The position numbers were made by a program, and so were the translations under genes. A stretch of 37,435 bases of DNA from Ophiosphaerella korrae. Lineage: Eukaryota > Ascomycota > Dothideomycetes > Pleosporales > Phaeosphaeriaceae. Below the pieces are notes generated by a model. That model made no database searches and was not told the origin of the DNA. It saw nothing but the letters and a program-made list of their open reading frames with translations. The stretch covers positions 1 to 37,435 of the forward strand of contig JALNQF010000382.1 in NCBI GenBank assembly GCA_028456385.1, read 5' to 3'. Below, one piece after another: positions 21,330 through 32,022 of this stretch (positions within the stretch are counted from its first letter, which is position 1; every line of letters starts with the position of its first letter).

Positions 21330-22024
21330 ACTCTATAATACTTATACTTATATTAATCTATATATTTAATCTAATTTTCTTTTTAATCTCTTCTAACTTT
21401 TTATAGCTCTAATTATATTACTAAAAAAGATATAGCTATTAGCTCCTTTTTATCTAGATTAGCTTAGTAGTATATTATATTTATAATCTAGGAATACTTT
21501 TTAAAAATTTTAGCTTTAGTAGTTATACGTAGTAGATAGTAAAGTTTATAACTTTTAAAAGTATAGATTAATAATACTATAGTTAGGATTAATCTTACTA
21601 TTCTTTTTTTAGTTATTATTACTCTTAGAACTTTTATAATAATTAAGTATTTAAAAATAATATTAGTACTATTTAATTTCCTAAGTCTTTTAAAAACTAA
21701 TCCTAAAGTGTAAATAAACTTTATATAGCTATATTTTCTAATTAGTTATCTAATTATAAGAGAGCTAAATATTATTATAAAGCTTTCTTAATACTTAATT
21801 AAATACTAATATATTTAATAATCTTTAAGCTTTTCTTTATTTAATTTTAGTTTTCTATACTTATTTACTTATTAGTTAATAAACTATTTAAAGCTTTTAT
21901 AATTAAGTACTTAATATATAATATTTTAAGTCTACTTTGTTTATACTAAATTTCTTTATATTTTAAAAATTAAGATAATCTTTAAATCTTTAAAATTATT
22001 ATTTAGAAAGAGATTTTATAAGCT

Positions 22025-22230
22025 TATATAGTATAAAAATAGTACTAAATAAAAGATTATATAATCCTAAGATTACTTACTAAAGTAATTAGGTACTAGA
22101 TTATTAGTTTTCTTAATTTTTAAGTATATAGAGTTAATTATATATAGCTTTATACTTAGATAGTAGTTTAATTAACTTTTTACTAATATAAAAATTATTC
22201 TCTATACTTTTAATTTCTATTAGAGTTATA
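22025..22230. repeat. Right terminal repeat of TRIM-like element
   Basis: This is the partner of 20718-20924, with more TpA conversion (gattatataatcc against gattatacaatcc). Confidence 0.8.
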
Positions 22231-22605
22231 AGCTTAGTACTTTAAAACTATAGATTAGATTCTCTTTATATAATCTTACTTACTTAGAGCTAAAAGAATA
22301 ATTATTTTACTTCTAAAAAGTACTCTTTAAATATAAGTAATTATTATAAAATTACTATTAGTAATATACTTCTTAAAAGTTAATTAAACTAGCTTAACTA
22401 GTTTATATAACTTAAATCTTATATATAAAATAAGATAATTTAAAATTAGATTAATTTAGAAAGTACTATAGATTTACTAATAGATAAGTACAACCTAGAA
22501 GATTTAGTAAGAGTTAGATATATTAAAATAAGAGGTATATTAATATAGTAAAATAAATCCTTATAAGATTTATAATCTTATAAAAGTATTTATATATCTA
22601 AAAAG
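22231..22605. other. AT-rich spacer, nothing recognised
   Basis: It is very AT-rich with no repeat partner in the window and no open frame of note. Confidence 0.4.
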
Positions 22606-23038
22606 TATAACGTATTCTATTAGCGAAGCAGCTATATTACCGAGACGGCTACTCTAAAACACACTAAAAAATCGAAAATTTAATATCTAATATCTCGACA
22701 ACTATAGTATAATAACTTCTAAAAATTTAATAGATTAAAGATTATATATAAAGTAGTAATCTATAAAATTTTTAGAATATATAGCCTAGTTTATTTAATA
22801 TTATTAATAAAAAAGTGTTTTTTACTATAGAAAATTTTACTATCTTAAGAACTACTAGGCTGCACGCTTTAAAAATTTTATAGATTACTACTATATATAT
22901 AATCTTTAATCTATTAAATTTTTAGAAGTTATTATAGTATAGTTGTTAAGATATTAGATATTAAATTTTCGATTTTTTAGTATATTTTAGAGTAGCCGTC
23001 TTAGTAATATAGCCGCTTCGCTAATAGAATACGTTATA
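22606..23038. mobile_element. 433-bp foldback element / MITE with 181-bp inverted arms
   Basis: 22606-22786 is an inverted copy of 22858-23038, leaving a 71-bp centre. The ends read tataacgtattctattagcg and its reverse complement. The outermost TA on each side could be the target duplication used by Tc1/mariner/pogo-type transposases. No transposase is encoded, so it would be non-autonomous. The arms differ mainly by RIP-type changes: the left arm keeps ccgag, acacac and ctcgac where the right arm shows ctaag, atatac and cttaac. The right arm keeps gcgtgc where the left has been converted. The whole could form a large hairpin. Confidence 0.87.
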
Positions 23039-23294
23039 TAATTTAAAGTAACTTAAAAAGTAATTTTAAAAGTTCTTAACGAGTATAAAAAGAGGTTAAA
23101 AGAGAAAAGCTTAAAGAAAAGTTTTAAGTAAGAAGAAAAGTACTTATAATAATAGATTTCTCTTTTTTTAAACTATATCTTAAAGCGTAAGCTCTATACT
23201 TTTAAGTATATATAGTATCTATTTAGTTATTTAGCTCTAGAACTACTTTATTAGCTATCTATAACTTAGCTTATTTTATACTATTAGACTAAAT

Positions 23295-23735
23295 TATTAT
23301 AATACTAAGTAGTAGGTAAGCTATTATATCGCACGCAATTAGGCTAGGTAATACGGCGTAGTAGAACACGTAACTATTTAGTAGTAAACGCTCTAGAGCG
23401 AACGCTCTAGAGTAAACGCTCTAGAATAAGTACTCTAGAGCGAACACTCTAGAGTAAGTACTTAGGAATAAACGCTAGATAGTAGTATATAGGGACGTTA
23501 ATAGACCTTTATAGACTATTATATTTAATCTCTTCTTTACCTTTTATCTTAATAGAGTATTACAACTAATACTTTAATTAGATTCTTATCTACCTATTAA
23601 TACTTATATACCTTGTAATACTCTAATAAGAGCTAACTATTAATTAAGTTAAGTAACTAACTTATTTATTAACCTTGTCTATCTTATAGAAGCTTACTTG
23701 CCCTTATTACTCTTACTAGTTCTAAGGACTTAATA
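23295..23735 (+). repeat. GyD 5' LTR
   Basis: 441 bp, aligned end to end with the 3' LTR. It starts tattataatact (tgttacaatact in the 3' copy) and ends ggacttaata. It includes the ctctagag array at 23387-23464. Confidence 0.92.
23387..23464. repeat. Palindromic 13-15-bp tandem repeats in GyD LTR
   Basis: Five to six tandem copies of aacgctctagagcg-like units, each centred on the palindrome CGCTCTAGAGCG (some reduced to ctctagagta). The same array is at 29759-29842 in the 3' LTR. Repeated symmetrical motifs in an LTR could bind a regulator. That is inference. Confidence 0.8.
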
Positions 23736-23829
23736 TATTAAACACCCTTAAGATAAGTAATACGTTAATAAATATAGACGACTAGCGTATAAGAGTAACT
23801 TATACTACTACTTCTAAAGTTACTAAGCT

Positions 23830-24640
23830 AAACCTCTACTATAAAGAATAAAATAAGCTTAAGCTATAGATCTTATAACTTAATCTCTTCTTTAAAGTAG
23901 ACTAAGTTTAGGATAAAGATAGAGCTATACTTACATCGTCTTATATAAAAGGTAAGGTAGAGAAATAGGTTATACTATACTTTAAAAAATACTTTAATAA
24001 TAATAATAACAACTACAACAAGATATTTAAAGAATAGATTAAGTTTAAAGATAAAGTATAATAAGCCTTTCTACTAGTAAACGAGATAGTAGTAGTAGAG
24101 TATACGATATAGTAGCTACAATAATATAAGGTAGTAGTAGACTATACTAATAAATTCTTAAGCTACGCGATACAAATAGAATAGAATAATAAGTTATTAA
24201 TAAAGATATTTTAATAGAGACTTAAGAGTAATATTTAAAGTAAGCTAATACGTAGTAGAGCTATAATTAAGACGTTAGAAAACCTAATAGAAGAAGTAAT
24301 TTAAGTTAATAACTATATATATAAATATATAGTAGAAGCTAAGAATAGTAGAGTACTATATATAGATAATAAGAAGTATAAACCTAAGTATAAGTACTAA
24401 TATAAGAATAACTAAGTTTAAGGTAGCTATAGATACTTTAGGCTAGACAAGATATACGTTAATAACGTAAACCTAGAGAAATAGGAATACTATTACTATA
24501 AGAACCCTAAGGGAGTAAAAAGCTAAAAATACTACAAGTATAGTAAAATAGGGCACCTAGTAAAGAACTACTAAGTAAAGAATAAGATTATATAATAAAT
24601 TAATATACTTAAAAGGTAAGATAATAATAGAGAAGAAGAA
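23830..24640 (+). pseudogene. GyD gag remnant with zinc knuckle
   Basis: One frame reads DKDRAILTSSYIKGKVEK (about 23905-23960), KIFKE and VVDYTNKFLSYAIQIE (about 24130-24180), NKLLIKIF and LENLIEEVI, the capsid-like part of a Ty3/gypsy Gag. A CCHC-type knuckle is visible at 24530-24571 as YYKYSKIGHLVKNY, in which the Cys positions are now Tyr and the His is kept. A further Tyr-rich segment just before it may be another lost knuckle. Stops occur at presumed Gln/Trp codons. Confidence 0.82.
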
Positions 24641-25649
24641 TAGGAAGTAATCCCTAGAAGAAGCTAAGAGAAGAGAGATTACAAGACTACAAACTTCTAG
24701 TAGTAAAATATAAGTAAGAGATATAACTACTATAGGATTACTATAAAGCTAAGTAACCTTATAATAGATAATAAAGTAGAAGCTATAAATATACTACTAG
24801 GAGTACAAAGCTATATAAGGAGGTACTAGCTAAAGTAAAAGTAAGCTAGGATAGATACTTTAGAATACCTTTAGCTATACTAAAGAGAGGCAAGGTATAG
24901 GCGTAAAATAATACTATATCTAGAAAAGTAAGTATATATAGCCTAGGACGAGAACAAGAAAGAAAACTAAGAGCTTAAGACCTTTAAATACAAAATAGTA
25001 CCTAGAATACTAGAGCTAAAGTAAGAGAATACTAAAGTATAAGATAGATTTACAAAAGAAATCTAGAGACTAGTAGATAGCTACTACTTAGTAAAAGAAT
25101 AGTAAGATAAGGAACGCTAGATATATAAAGTAGAGTAGACTTAGTAATATAAATTATTATATACTAACAACAATTAGGCGCTAATTATTATAGATCTAGT
25201 GTTAATACAAGAACTATAATACTAGCTATACTTATAGAACCTAAACTATCTATTACTATTATAGATAGGATATTACTATAATAACTACTTTACCTACTAT
25301 TCTAACAAGATAGGATCTAGATATTTCTCTTATAAGAGATCTAGATATAAATAGAACTAAGAAGAGTATACAAATAATAAATACAAACAACACCTATAGG
25401 ATAAGTAGAAAGCTAAGTACTTTCTAGGTATAACTAAAGAAGAAGTAAATATAACTAAGATACTTATAAATAACTAATATATTAACTTATTCTAGTAAAC
25501 TTATACGCTAAAAAAGTACAAACGCTATAGAGAAATTAAGATACTATAAGGATTTTAGTAAAGAATAAATAAAGATTACAAGATTAAGTCTTTTTTAAGT
25601 AAATAGCTAATACTAGATATATATCTAGAAGCTATAACGCTATTAACGC

Positions 25650-26080
25650 TAAAAGACTTATTAAACTCCTAGTAAAGATAAAGAGAGAAAGAATAAAGGT
25701 ATTAGTAGATTTAGAGTTATTTACAAACTTAATTATACCTAAGGTAGTAGAATAAGTAGGACTCTAACTATAAGTAAAGAAGATACTATATCTAATCTAT
25801 GTTGCGAATAGATAACTAATACTAGGAAACCTAATAGTTAGTAATAAAGTAACTATAGAAATTATTATTTAAAGATATAGTATAAGAATTACTCTAGACG
25901 TATTAGTTTTAGCTAATAAAGACGTTATACTAAGACTCCTATAGCTACAAGAGTTTAATCCTAGAGTTAATTAGAAAAACTAGAACCTCTTATTTAACGA
26001 TTACAAAGATATACGTAGATCTAAGCCTACGTATTAGTAGCGTTTAATAGTAGATAAGAAGGTACTATATAAGATAGTAG
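25650..26080 (+). pseudogene. GyD aspartic protease region remnant
   Basis: ERIKVLVDLELFTNLIIPKV at about 25690-25735 fits a retroviral-type aspartic protease, with the LVDSG-type active site now LVDLE. The frame continues with pieces such as SVRITLDVLVLANKDVI. It sits between the gag knuckle and RT, as expected. Confidence 0.65.
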
Positions 26081-26179
26081 CTTTAATAGTAACTTATTAA
26101 GAGAGAATAAGTACTTCTATAAGTACTAGTAGGGTACTAGGCTAAGAAGTAGGAGTAGAAGAGTAACGTATAACTCTTA

Positions 26180-27560
26180 AGATCCTAAAATAATATAAGA
26201 AGTTTAGCTACTTGTTTATAGAAAAGATAGATATACTAGTATTACCTAAGTACTTACTCTAGGACTACACAATTAAGTTATAGGAAAGAAAAGAGCTACC
26301 TTTTAGGCTTATTTACTAATTAATAGAGAGTAAATTAGTAATACTCTAAGAATAACTAAATAGAGACCTAAAGAAAGGATATATACAAGAATCCTTATTA
26401 TTAGTAGGATTTCTAATTCTCTTTATACTAAAGAAGAAGAGACTACTAAAGATATACGTAAACTACTAAAAACTAAATAATATTATAGTAAAGGACTAAT
26501 ACCTACTACTAAATATAGATAAACTCTAAGATAAGCTAAGTAGAGTAAAGATTTTTATAAAGCTAGACCTAAAGGATAGATACTACCTAATATAAATAAA
26601 AGTAGGTAAAGAGTAAAAGATAGCGTTTTAAACACGCTATAGATATTATAAGTATATAGTAATACTCTTTAGACTAATAAATATACTAGTAACGTTCTAA
26701 AGACTAATTAACAATATATTATAAGAATACTTAGATAAGTTTATTATAGCGTACCTAGATAATATACTAATATATTCTAAAGAAGAAAGTAAGTACGTAG
26801 AGTAAGTAATAATAGTACTATAGTACTTAGACTAATATAACCTATAACTAAAGCTAGAGAAGTATAAATAGTATAAGATAGAAGTAGAGTTTCTAGGATA
26901 TATAATAGGTATTAACAAAGTTAAGATAAGCTAAGAAAAGATTAAAGTAGTAGAGGAATAGAAGGAACCTAAGATAGTTAAGGACGTATAATTATTTCTA
27001 AGATTTATTAACTTTAACTAATACTTTATAAAAAGATTTTCTAAGAAGGTACTACTACTTATAAAGCTTACAAAGAAAGATATAACGTAAGAATAAAGAG
27101 TAGAGTAAAAACAAGCTTATAAGGAGTTTAAGTAAGCCTATATTATACTACTAGTTCTAAAGTAATTTTATAGTAACAAGACCCTAGTTATTAAGATAGA
27201 TATATTAAATCTAGCTTATAGAGTAATAGCGCTACAAGAGTATAAAGGAAAATAGTATCTAATTATATACTATTTAGGGAAGTTTATAGAATAAGAAAAA
27301 AGATATAACGTATATAATAAGGAGCTAATAGTAATAGTTAATATACTTAAATATTAGAGAGCGTATACTAAAAGCGTAGTAGAAGTAATTATTAAAATAG
27401 ATTACAAGAACATAATATACTTTATAACAAGTAAGAAGTTAAAGGATAAGTAGATATAAAAGTTAGAACTACTAGGATAGTATAAATTTAAGATCTAGTA
27501 CGTACTAGGTAAGGAAAATAGCTAAGTAGACGTACTTAGCTAAAGATACAATATTATAGG
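26180..27560 (+). pseudogene. GyD reverse transcriptase and RNase H remnant
   Basis: The RT shows GYIQESLLLVGFLILFILKK (about 26380-26430), KIFIKLDLKDRYYLI (about 26550-26595) and a catalytic box AYLDNILIYSK at 26750-26780, with the second Asp of YLDD now Asn. RNase H follows: LAYRVIALQEYKGK (about 27215-27255), RYNVYNKELIVIVNILKY (about 27302-27352) and IDYKNIIYF. The end has VLGKENS near 27510. This is the standard Ty3/gypsy order. Confidence 0.9.
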
Positions 27561-27599
27561 AAAGAGACAAGTAGTAGAAGAAGCTATACTCTAAGACAA

Positions 27600-28790
27600 T
27601 AGATAAGAATACCTAGTACTAAATATATAACTAGTAGAAGAACAAGAAATTAACAATCTAGTTAAGATTATAAATAAAGTTCTAGAAGAATTATAGAAAG
27701 TAATTATATAATAATACTATAACAACCTAGTATATAAATACCTAGAGATTGTATAAACTATAGAACTAATCTAGAGGAATTATAGATTTAGTAAGATAAA
27801 AGAGAAAGTAACGTAGTTTATTAAGGAATACGTAGATTACTAGAAGAACAAGTACAAGATATATATACTATATAAAGAAATATAAGTAATTAAGATACTA
27901 GAAGAACTATAGATAGATATTATAATAGAATTTATTATAGGACTACTAATATTAAAGGACTTAGTAATAAGAATAGGATATAATATAATAATAGTAATTG
28001 TAGACTAATTTACAAAATACGCTAAGATAGAGAAATTCTAAAGTAACTATATAGCAGATTAGCTAGGATATATACTACTAGACGTACTAATATAAAGATA
28101 TAGAATACTAAAGAGTATTATTAGTAATAGAGATAAGCTTTTTATATCTAATTACTAGATAACGCTACTTATAGTAATAGAGACAAAAAGAAAGCTATTA
28201 ATAGCCTATTATCTATAGATAGATAGATAGATAGAGTAGACTAATAGAATATTAAAGATATACCTAAGGATTTATAGTAACTAGAAGTAGAACAATTAAG
28301 TATTACTATTACTTATAGTATAGTTAGCCTATAATAATAAGTAGTTAGAAGTAATAAGTAAAATACCTTATTTTGTAAACTATAGGATACACCCTAATTT
28401 ATTTAAGAGAATACTACTAGGACCTAAGATAGAAGTAGCGCTAGTTAGAGTTAAAGATATATAAGAACTCTATAATAAGATAAGATAAAAACTAGAAAAA
28501 GCTTAAAAACAAAGTATTTTATATATTAATTAAAAATAAAAATAGTACTTTAGCTAAAAGAAGAAGATAAAGCGTATCTTTATACAAAGAATCTATAGAT
28601 AAAGTAACCTAGTAAAAGACTAGATAATATTAAAGTAGAATAATTTTTAGTTAAAGAAGATAATAGGCTAGTTATAAAAACGCTAGAACTACCTAAATAT
28701 ACTAAAGTATACCCTAAGTTCTATATAAGCCTACTAGAACTAGCTAAGCTAAAAATACTAGTATAGTAACAATTCTAATATTAGAAAGAG
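27600..28790 (+). pseudogene. GyD integrase remnant
   Basis: The catalytic core begins IDIIIEFIIGLLILKDLV (about 27915-27970), continues YNIIIVIVD, has the second Asp in SNRDKLFI (about 28123) and a preserved Glu in RQIEQTN-like sequence (gag at 28234-28236, neighbouring Gln codons now stops). The C-terminal barrel region includes PYFVNYRIHPNLFKR (about 28365-28400) and LPKYTKVYPKFYISLLELAK (about 28690-28750). Integrase would insert the cDNA. It is inactivated by stops. Confidence 0.86.
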
Positions 28791-28797
28791 GAGAATA

Positions 28798-28978
28798 ACA
28801 AGTTTAAAGTCGAAGACCTATAGGGATATTAAGAAATAGGACGCGACGCCTTCTAAAGTATATAGTTTCTCTAAGAGTAGCTAGTAAAATAGAAAGGCTA
28901 CTTAGCGAGTAAAAATATATAGGAACCTAAAGCTAATCTATAGAATTATTAGTAGATACTTAAGAAAGTAAGAAATAA
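28798..28978 (+). pseudogene. GyD chromodomain
   Basis: The frame gives KFKVEDL, EIGRDAF, KGYLASKNI and EPKANL, matching the order of a chromodomain (start strand, WKGY, WEP and NL motifs); the Trp codons have become stops. Fused to the integrase C-terminus, it identifies GyD as a chromovirus, a group whose chromodomain binds heterochromatin marks. Confidence 0.82.
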
Positions 28979-29074
28979 GTACTATATACTAGGATATATA
29001 GGATATACAAAGCTATAGCTAGGATATAATAGATATATTAGTAGAAGTAAGTTCTATAATAAACCTAACTATAT

Positions 29075-29605
29075 AGAGCCTATAAAGCGCCTTTAGTTAT
29101 AATAAATTTATCTAATAAGCTAATAGTAGACTAGATAGTAAGAAAGAAGGTAATATTAATAGTAGTAGTAGAATAGTTAAAAACTTGCGCTAAGACCTTA
29201 TTACCTTCTTACTCTAACTCTAATACTAGGTATAAGGCCTTATAATAAGCACGCTCTTTAGTAGATTTTAATATTTTCTTATTACGTAGTAAATAAGTAA
29301 TAATAATAGTAAGAAGTTTTTTATTATTATTAACCTTTTTATAGAACTTTTTATAAGTTTAATTAAGAGACTCTTAGGTTATACTAATATAAGGACGCCC
29401 TATACAAGTATACTTAGTATACTTTAGAGTAGAATCTAGTATAACAAAATAAAGAATACCTAAGAAAGAATAATATAGATAAGGTATTTTAGAAATATAG
29501 TTTATAGTAAAGATTTATAATAAGAGATAAAGTCTATAAAACTATAAGGAAGGTAATATTATAGTAAGATAGTTTTTAACTAGAAAGTAGTGTAAACTAC
29601 TTATA
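29075..29605 (-). pseudogene. Antisense ORF in GyD, unknown protein
   Basis: On the strand opposite to pol, a single frame runs about 170 codons with about six stops, all of RIP type. Pieces in order: LHYFLVKNYLTIILPSL, IFTINYISKIPYLYYSFLG, ILYFVILDSTLKYTKYTCIG, RPYISIT, TYKKFYKKVNNNKKLLTIII, YLLRNKKILKSTKERAYYKA and LYLVLELE. It occupies almost all of the gap between chromodomain and polypurine tract. There may be a weak resemblance to the GyB antisense frame around SLKYSKAYK/TLKYTKYT, but I cannot establish homology by eye. No known family recognised. The N-terminal part is hydrophobic and the C-terminal part basic. Confidence 0.6.
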
Positions 29606-29651
29606 AGCTAGACTTAGCTAATAGAGGCCTAGGCCTAAGGATAGACTTAGC

Positions 29652-29668
29652 GTAAAAAAGGGGGATAG
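29652..29668 (+). other. GyD polypurine tract
   Basis: gtaaaaaagggggatag lies immediately before the tgttacaat start of the 3' LTR. Confidence 0.88.
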
Positions 29669-30110
29669 TGTTACAATACTAAGTAGTAGGTAAGCTATTA
29701 TATTGTACGTAATTAGGCTAGGTAATATAGCGTAGTAGAATATATAACTATTTAGTAGTAAACGCTCTAGAGCGAACGCTCTAGAGTAAACGCTCTAGAA
29801 TAAGCGCTCTAGAGCGAACGCTCTAGAGTAAGCGCTTAGGAATAAATACTAGATAGTAAGTATATAGGAACGTTAATAGACCTTTATAGACTATTATGTT
29901 TAATCTCTTTTTTACTTCTTATCTTAATAGAGTATTACGACTAATACTTTAATTAGATTTTTATCTACCTATTAATACTTATATACTTTGTAATACTCTA
30001 ATAAGAGCTAACTATTAATTAAGTTAAGTAACTAACTTATTTATTAACCTCGCTTATCTTATAGAAGCCTACTTACCCTTCTTACTCTTACTAGTTCTAA
30101 GGACTTAATA
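29669..30110 (+). repeat. GyD 3' LTR
   Basis: 442 bp, starting with an intact TG (tgttacaatact) and ending cttaata. The first base after it starts the taaat target duplication. It is slightly less mutated than the 5' copy in the ctctagag array. Confidence 0.92.
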
Positions 30111-30282
30111 TAAATATAATTAAAAAAGAAGTATAGTATACTAAATAGATATACTTAGTATAAAATAGTATATATATTAGATACTTATAAGAAGCTTAAG
30201 GCTAGCTTATAGCTAACTAAGAGTATATATAAAAGTACTTATAATAGCTATCTTACTATAATTATAGAGTTTACTTATAAAG

Positions 30283-30450
30283 TTATATTATAAGTTAAAG
30301 CTTTACTCTATATAATTTAAGTAAGCTTATAATAGTAAGTAAGCTATATAAGCTATTTTAGCTAATTTACTATATATAAGTAGCTTAGCTTAGATAGCTC
30401 TTTAATTAATAATTATCTTTTACTTATTCTTAAGCTTATATCTTATAATA
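30283..30450 (+). repeat. CoE-type LTR, first copy
   Basis: About 168 bp matching 32023-32190, including the near-identical tatataagtag and agctctttaattaataatt. It is far more TpA-converted than the second copy (for example ttataagttaaagctttactc against cgcaagttagagcttcgctc). It may be a solo LTR, the left LTR of a short non-autonomous copy ending at 32190, or part of a tandem arrangement. Confidence 0.7.
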
Positions 30451-30677
30451 GTTATAAGCGTAGTACTAAAAATTATATAATAGTTTTATCTTATATACTA
30501 TAGTAAGAGATTATAAGCTTAATATACTTTTATCTTATTTATTACTTAAATACTTATAATATTTTATAGTAAGATTACTTAACTTAATAAAGATACTACT
30601 TTACTTAATAAGTACTTATAATAGCTAGTATAGTTTATTTAACTTTACTATAATACTCTTAAGCTAGGTATCTAGTA
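30451..30677. other. AT-rich spacer
   Basis: Only RIP-type AT-rich sequence lies between the first CoE-type LTR and the inverted solo GyB LTR. No frame or repeat recognised. Confidence 0.4.
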
Positions 30678-31115
30678 TATAATAGGTTACCTATTATTAA
30701 CTACAAGTAACTATTAGGGGGGTATAGTAGACAAAAAGTTAATAATAAAAGTACGTATAGTAATCTATAATAGGCTATAAATAATAGAATAATTCTTGTA
30801 ATATTAAGTATTATTGCTTGTAGCTAATAATTAAATTATTAGTACTATCTTAATAATACGTATTACTACTAACTATATATCTTTGCTAATTCTTTAACTT
30901 TATAGCTTTGTAGGCGCTAAGCCTTATAAAGTTATAAAGTTAGTAGCTTTATAACTTTGTAATTACTAAGCCTTATAAAGCTATAAAGTTATTATATATC
31001 CCTATTATAATTAACTTCTTAATTAAGATTATTACCCTGCTTATCCTATGCTTTGTTAGCACTTAGGTTAGGACTAATTAGTTCTATCTCGATTTCTCTT
31101 GTTATACCTATAATA
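30678..31115 (-). mobile_element. Solo GyB LTR, inverted (LTR-D)
   Basis: This 438-bp stretch is the reverse complement of the GyB LTR. Its right end, tctcgatttctcttgttata, matches the inverted LTR start, and its left end, tataataggttacctatt, the inverted LTR end. It is flanked by a perfect target duplication tagta (30673-30677 and 31116-31120). CpA/TpG content is higher than in its surroundings. A GC-rich run, ggggggtatag, lies inside. Confidence 0.9.
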
Positions 31116-31324
31116 TAGTAGCTTATTAATCTAGAAGCTAATAATATCTTTAATATTTATACTAACAAACTAGTTTAACTTAAACTAAAGAGTTTAGTAA
31201 TAGTAGAAGAAGTAGCTACTTATAAGCTTATAATAGAGAAATACTAAGCTATAAAAAATTCTTAAGTATTATAAATAGTATACCTTAGAGCTATCTAGTA
31301 ATATCTAAGATAATACTACTTATA

Positions 31325-32018
31325 AATAATAAAGCTACGTTATAAAAGCTTATCTAAATACTAAAGAGCTTACTAGCTTTATTTAATACTAACGCTAGTA
31401 ACATATTAGATTAGTAAGTAGGCTAGGATACTAAGTAGGCTACCCTACTAAATTGCGCAAGGTCTCTTCTATCCTATTAATTATAACTCTATACTAACGT
31501 CCTAAGGCCTCTTAAATAGAAAGTAGATATATTCTTACTACTTACGCGCTTTAATTAAGCTAAATTAAAAGCTAGCGTAAAGCTATATAGCTACACTCTA
31601 TATTATATACAACGCTCTAGTACTATTTCTAAGGTATCTACTCCTAATATAAGATAACGTCTATTAATTAAAAGATAAGTCCTATTAAGAAGTAGTCTCT
31701 AGTTTAGTAGATTTTTACCTTTAATTAATATAGATTTCCTCTTTAAATTATTAATATATAATATATAGTAGACGTTCTACTTACTATATATAGCTAAGAT
31801 CTACTTCTTTAACTAGTTAGCTAGAAGTAAGTATTACAATTTATCTAGCGCTAGGTAGAGCTCTAGATAAAGTAGAATCGAAAATTCTACTTATAGCGCG
31901 TAAGATATAAAGAACTAGTTAGAATTAACGCCTAGTTTAGACTTATATAAGATATACGCTACGCGTATAAGATATCTAATAAAGATATATATAACTTTAA
32001 TAAGACTAGATTTATAAT
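31325..32018 (+). pseudogene. Open degraded frame of unknown identity
   Basis: One plus-strand frame runs about 230 codons with stops mostly at presumed Gln/Trp positions. Pieces include LLALFNTNASNILD, NCARSLLSY, KVDIFLLLTRFN, KLKASVKLYSYTLYYIQRSS, YLLYIAKIYFF and SLDLYKIYATRIRYLIKIYI. It ends just before the second CoE-type LTR. I do not recognise it. It could be the end of an older element or an internal ORF of a short CoE-related copy. Confidence 0.4.
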
Positions 32019-32022
32019 AGGT

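Larger units (their letters stand above)
20718..22230. mobile_element. Short LTR-flanked element (TRIM-like) with nested GyA LTR
   Basis: Direct repeats of about 206 bp (20718-20924 and 22025-22230) start tgtatagtag/tatatagtat and end in ata (probably aca before mutation). Removing the nested solo GyA LTR at 21074-21329 leaves an internal region of about 845 bp, in which I see no gag or pol. The size and lack of coding suggest a non-autonomous terminal-repeat element. Orientation is unknown and no target duplication was found (aggga against agctt). Confidence 0.6.
23295..30110 (+). mobile_element. GyD: complete chromovirus (Ty3/gypsy), RIP-degraded
   Basis: A 6.8-kb plus-strand element with LTRs 23295-23735 and 29669-30110, flanked by a perfect 5-bp target duplication taaat (23290-23294 and 30111-30115). 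Inside, in order: gag with zinc knuckle, protease, RT, RNase H, integrase, chromodomain, a region with an antisense frame, and a polypurine tract (29652-29668). This is the best-preserved architecture in the window, although every frame is broken by RIP stops. Confidence 0.93.

Noticed and set aside
28210..28236. gatagatagatagatag microsatellite
   Set aside because: It falls inside the GyD integrase catalytic region, where mutated Gln, Thr, Asp and Gly codons generate the pattern. It is not an independent feature.
30714..30725. Run ggggggtatag resembling a polypurine tract before an LTR
   Set aside because: It lies inside the inverted solo GyB LTR (30678-31115), not at an LTR edge, so it is not a priming site for any element here.
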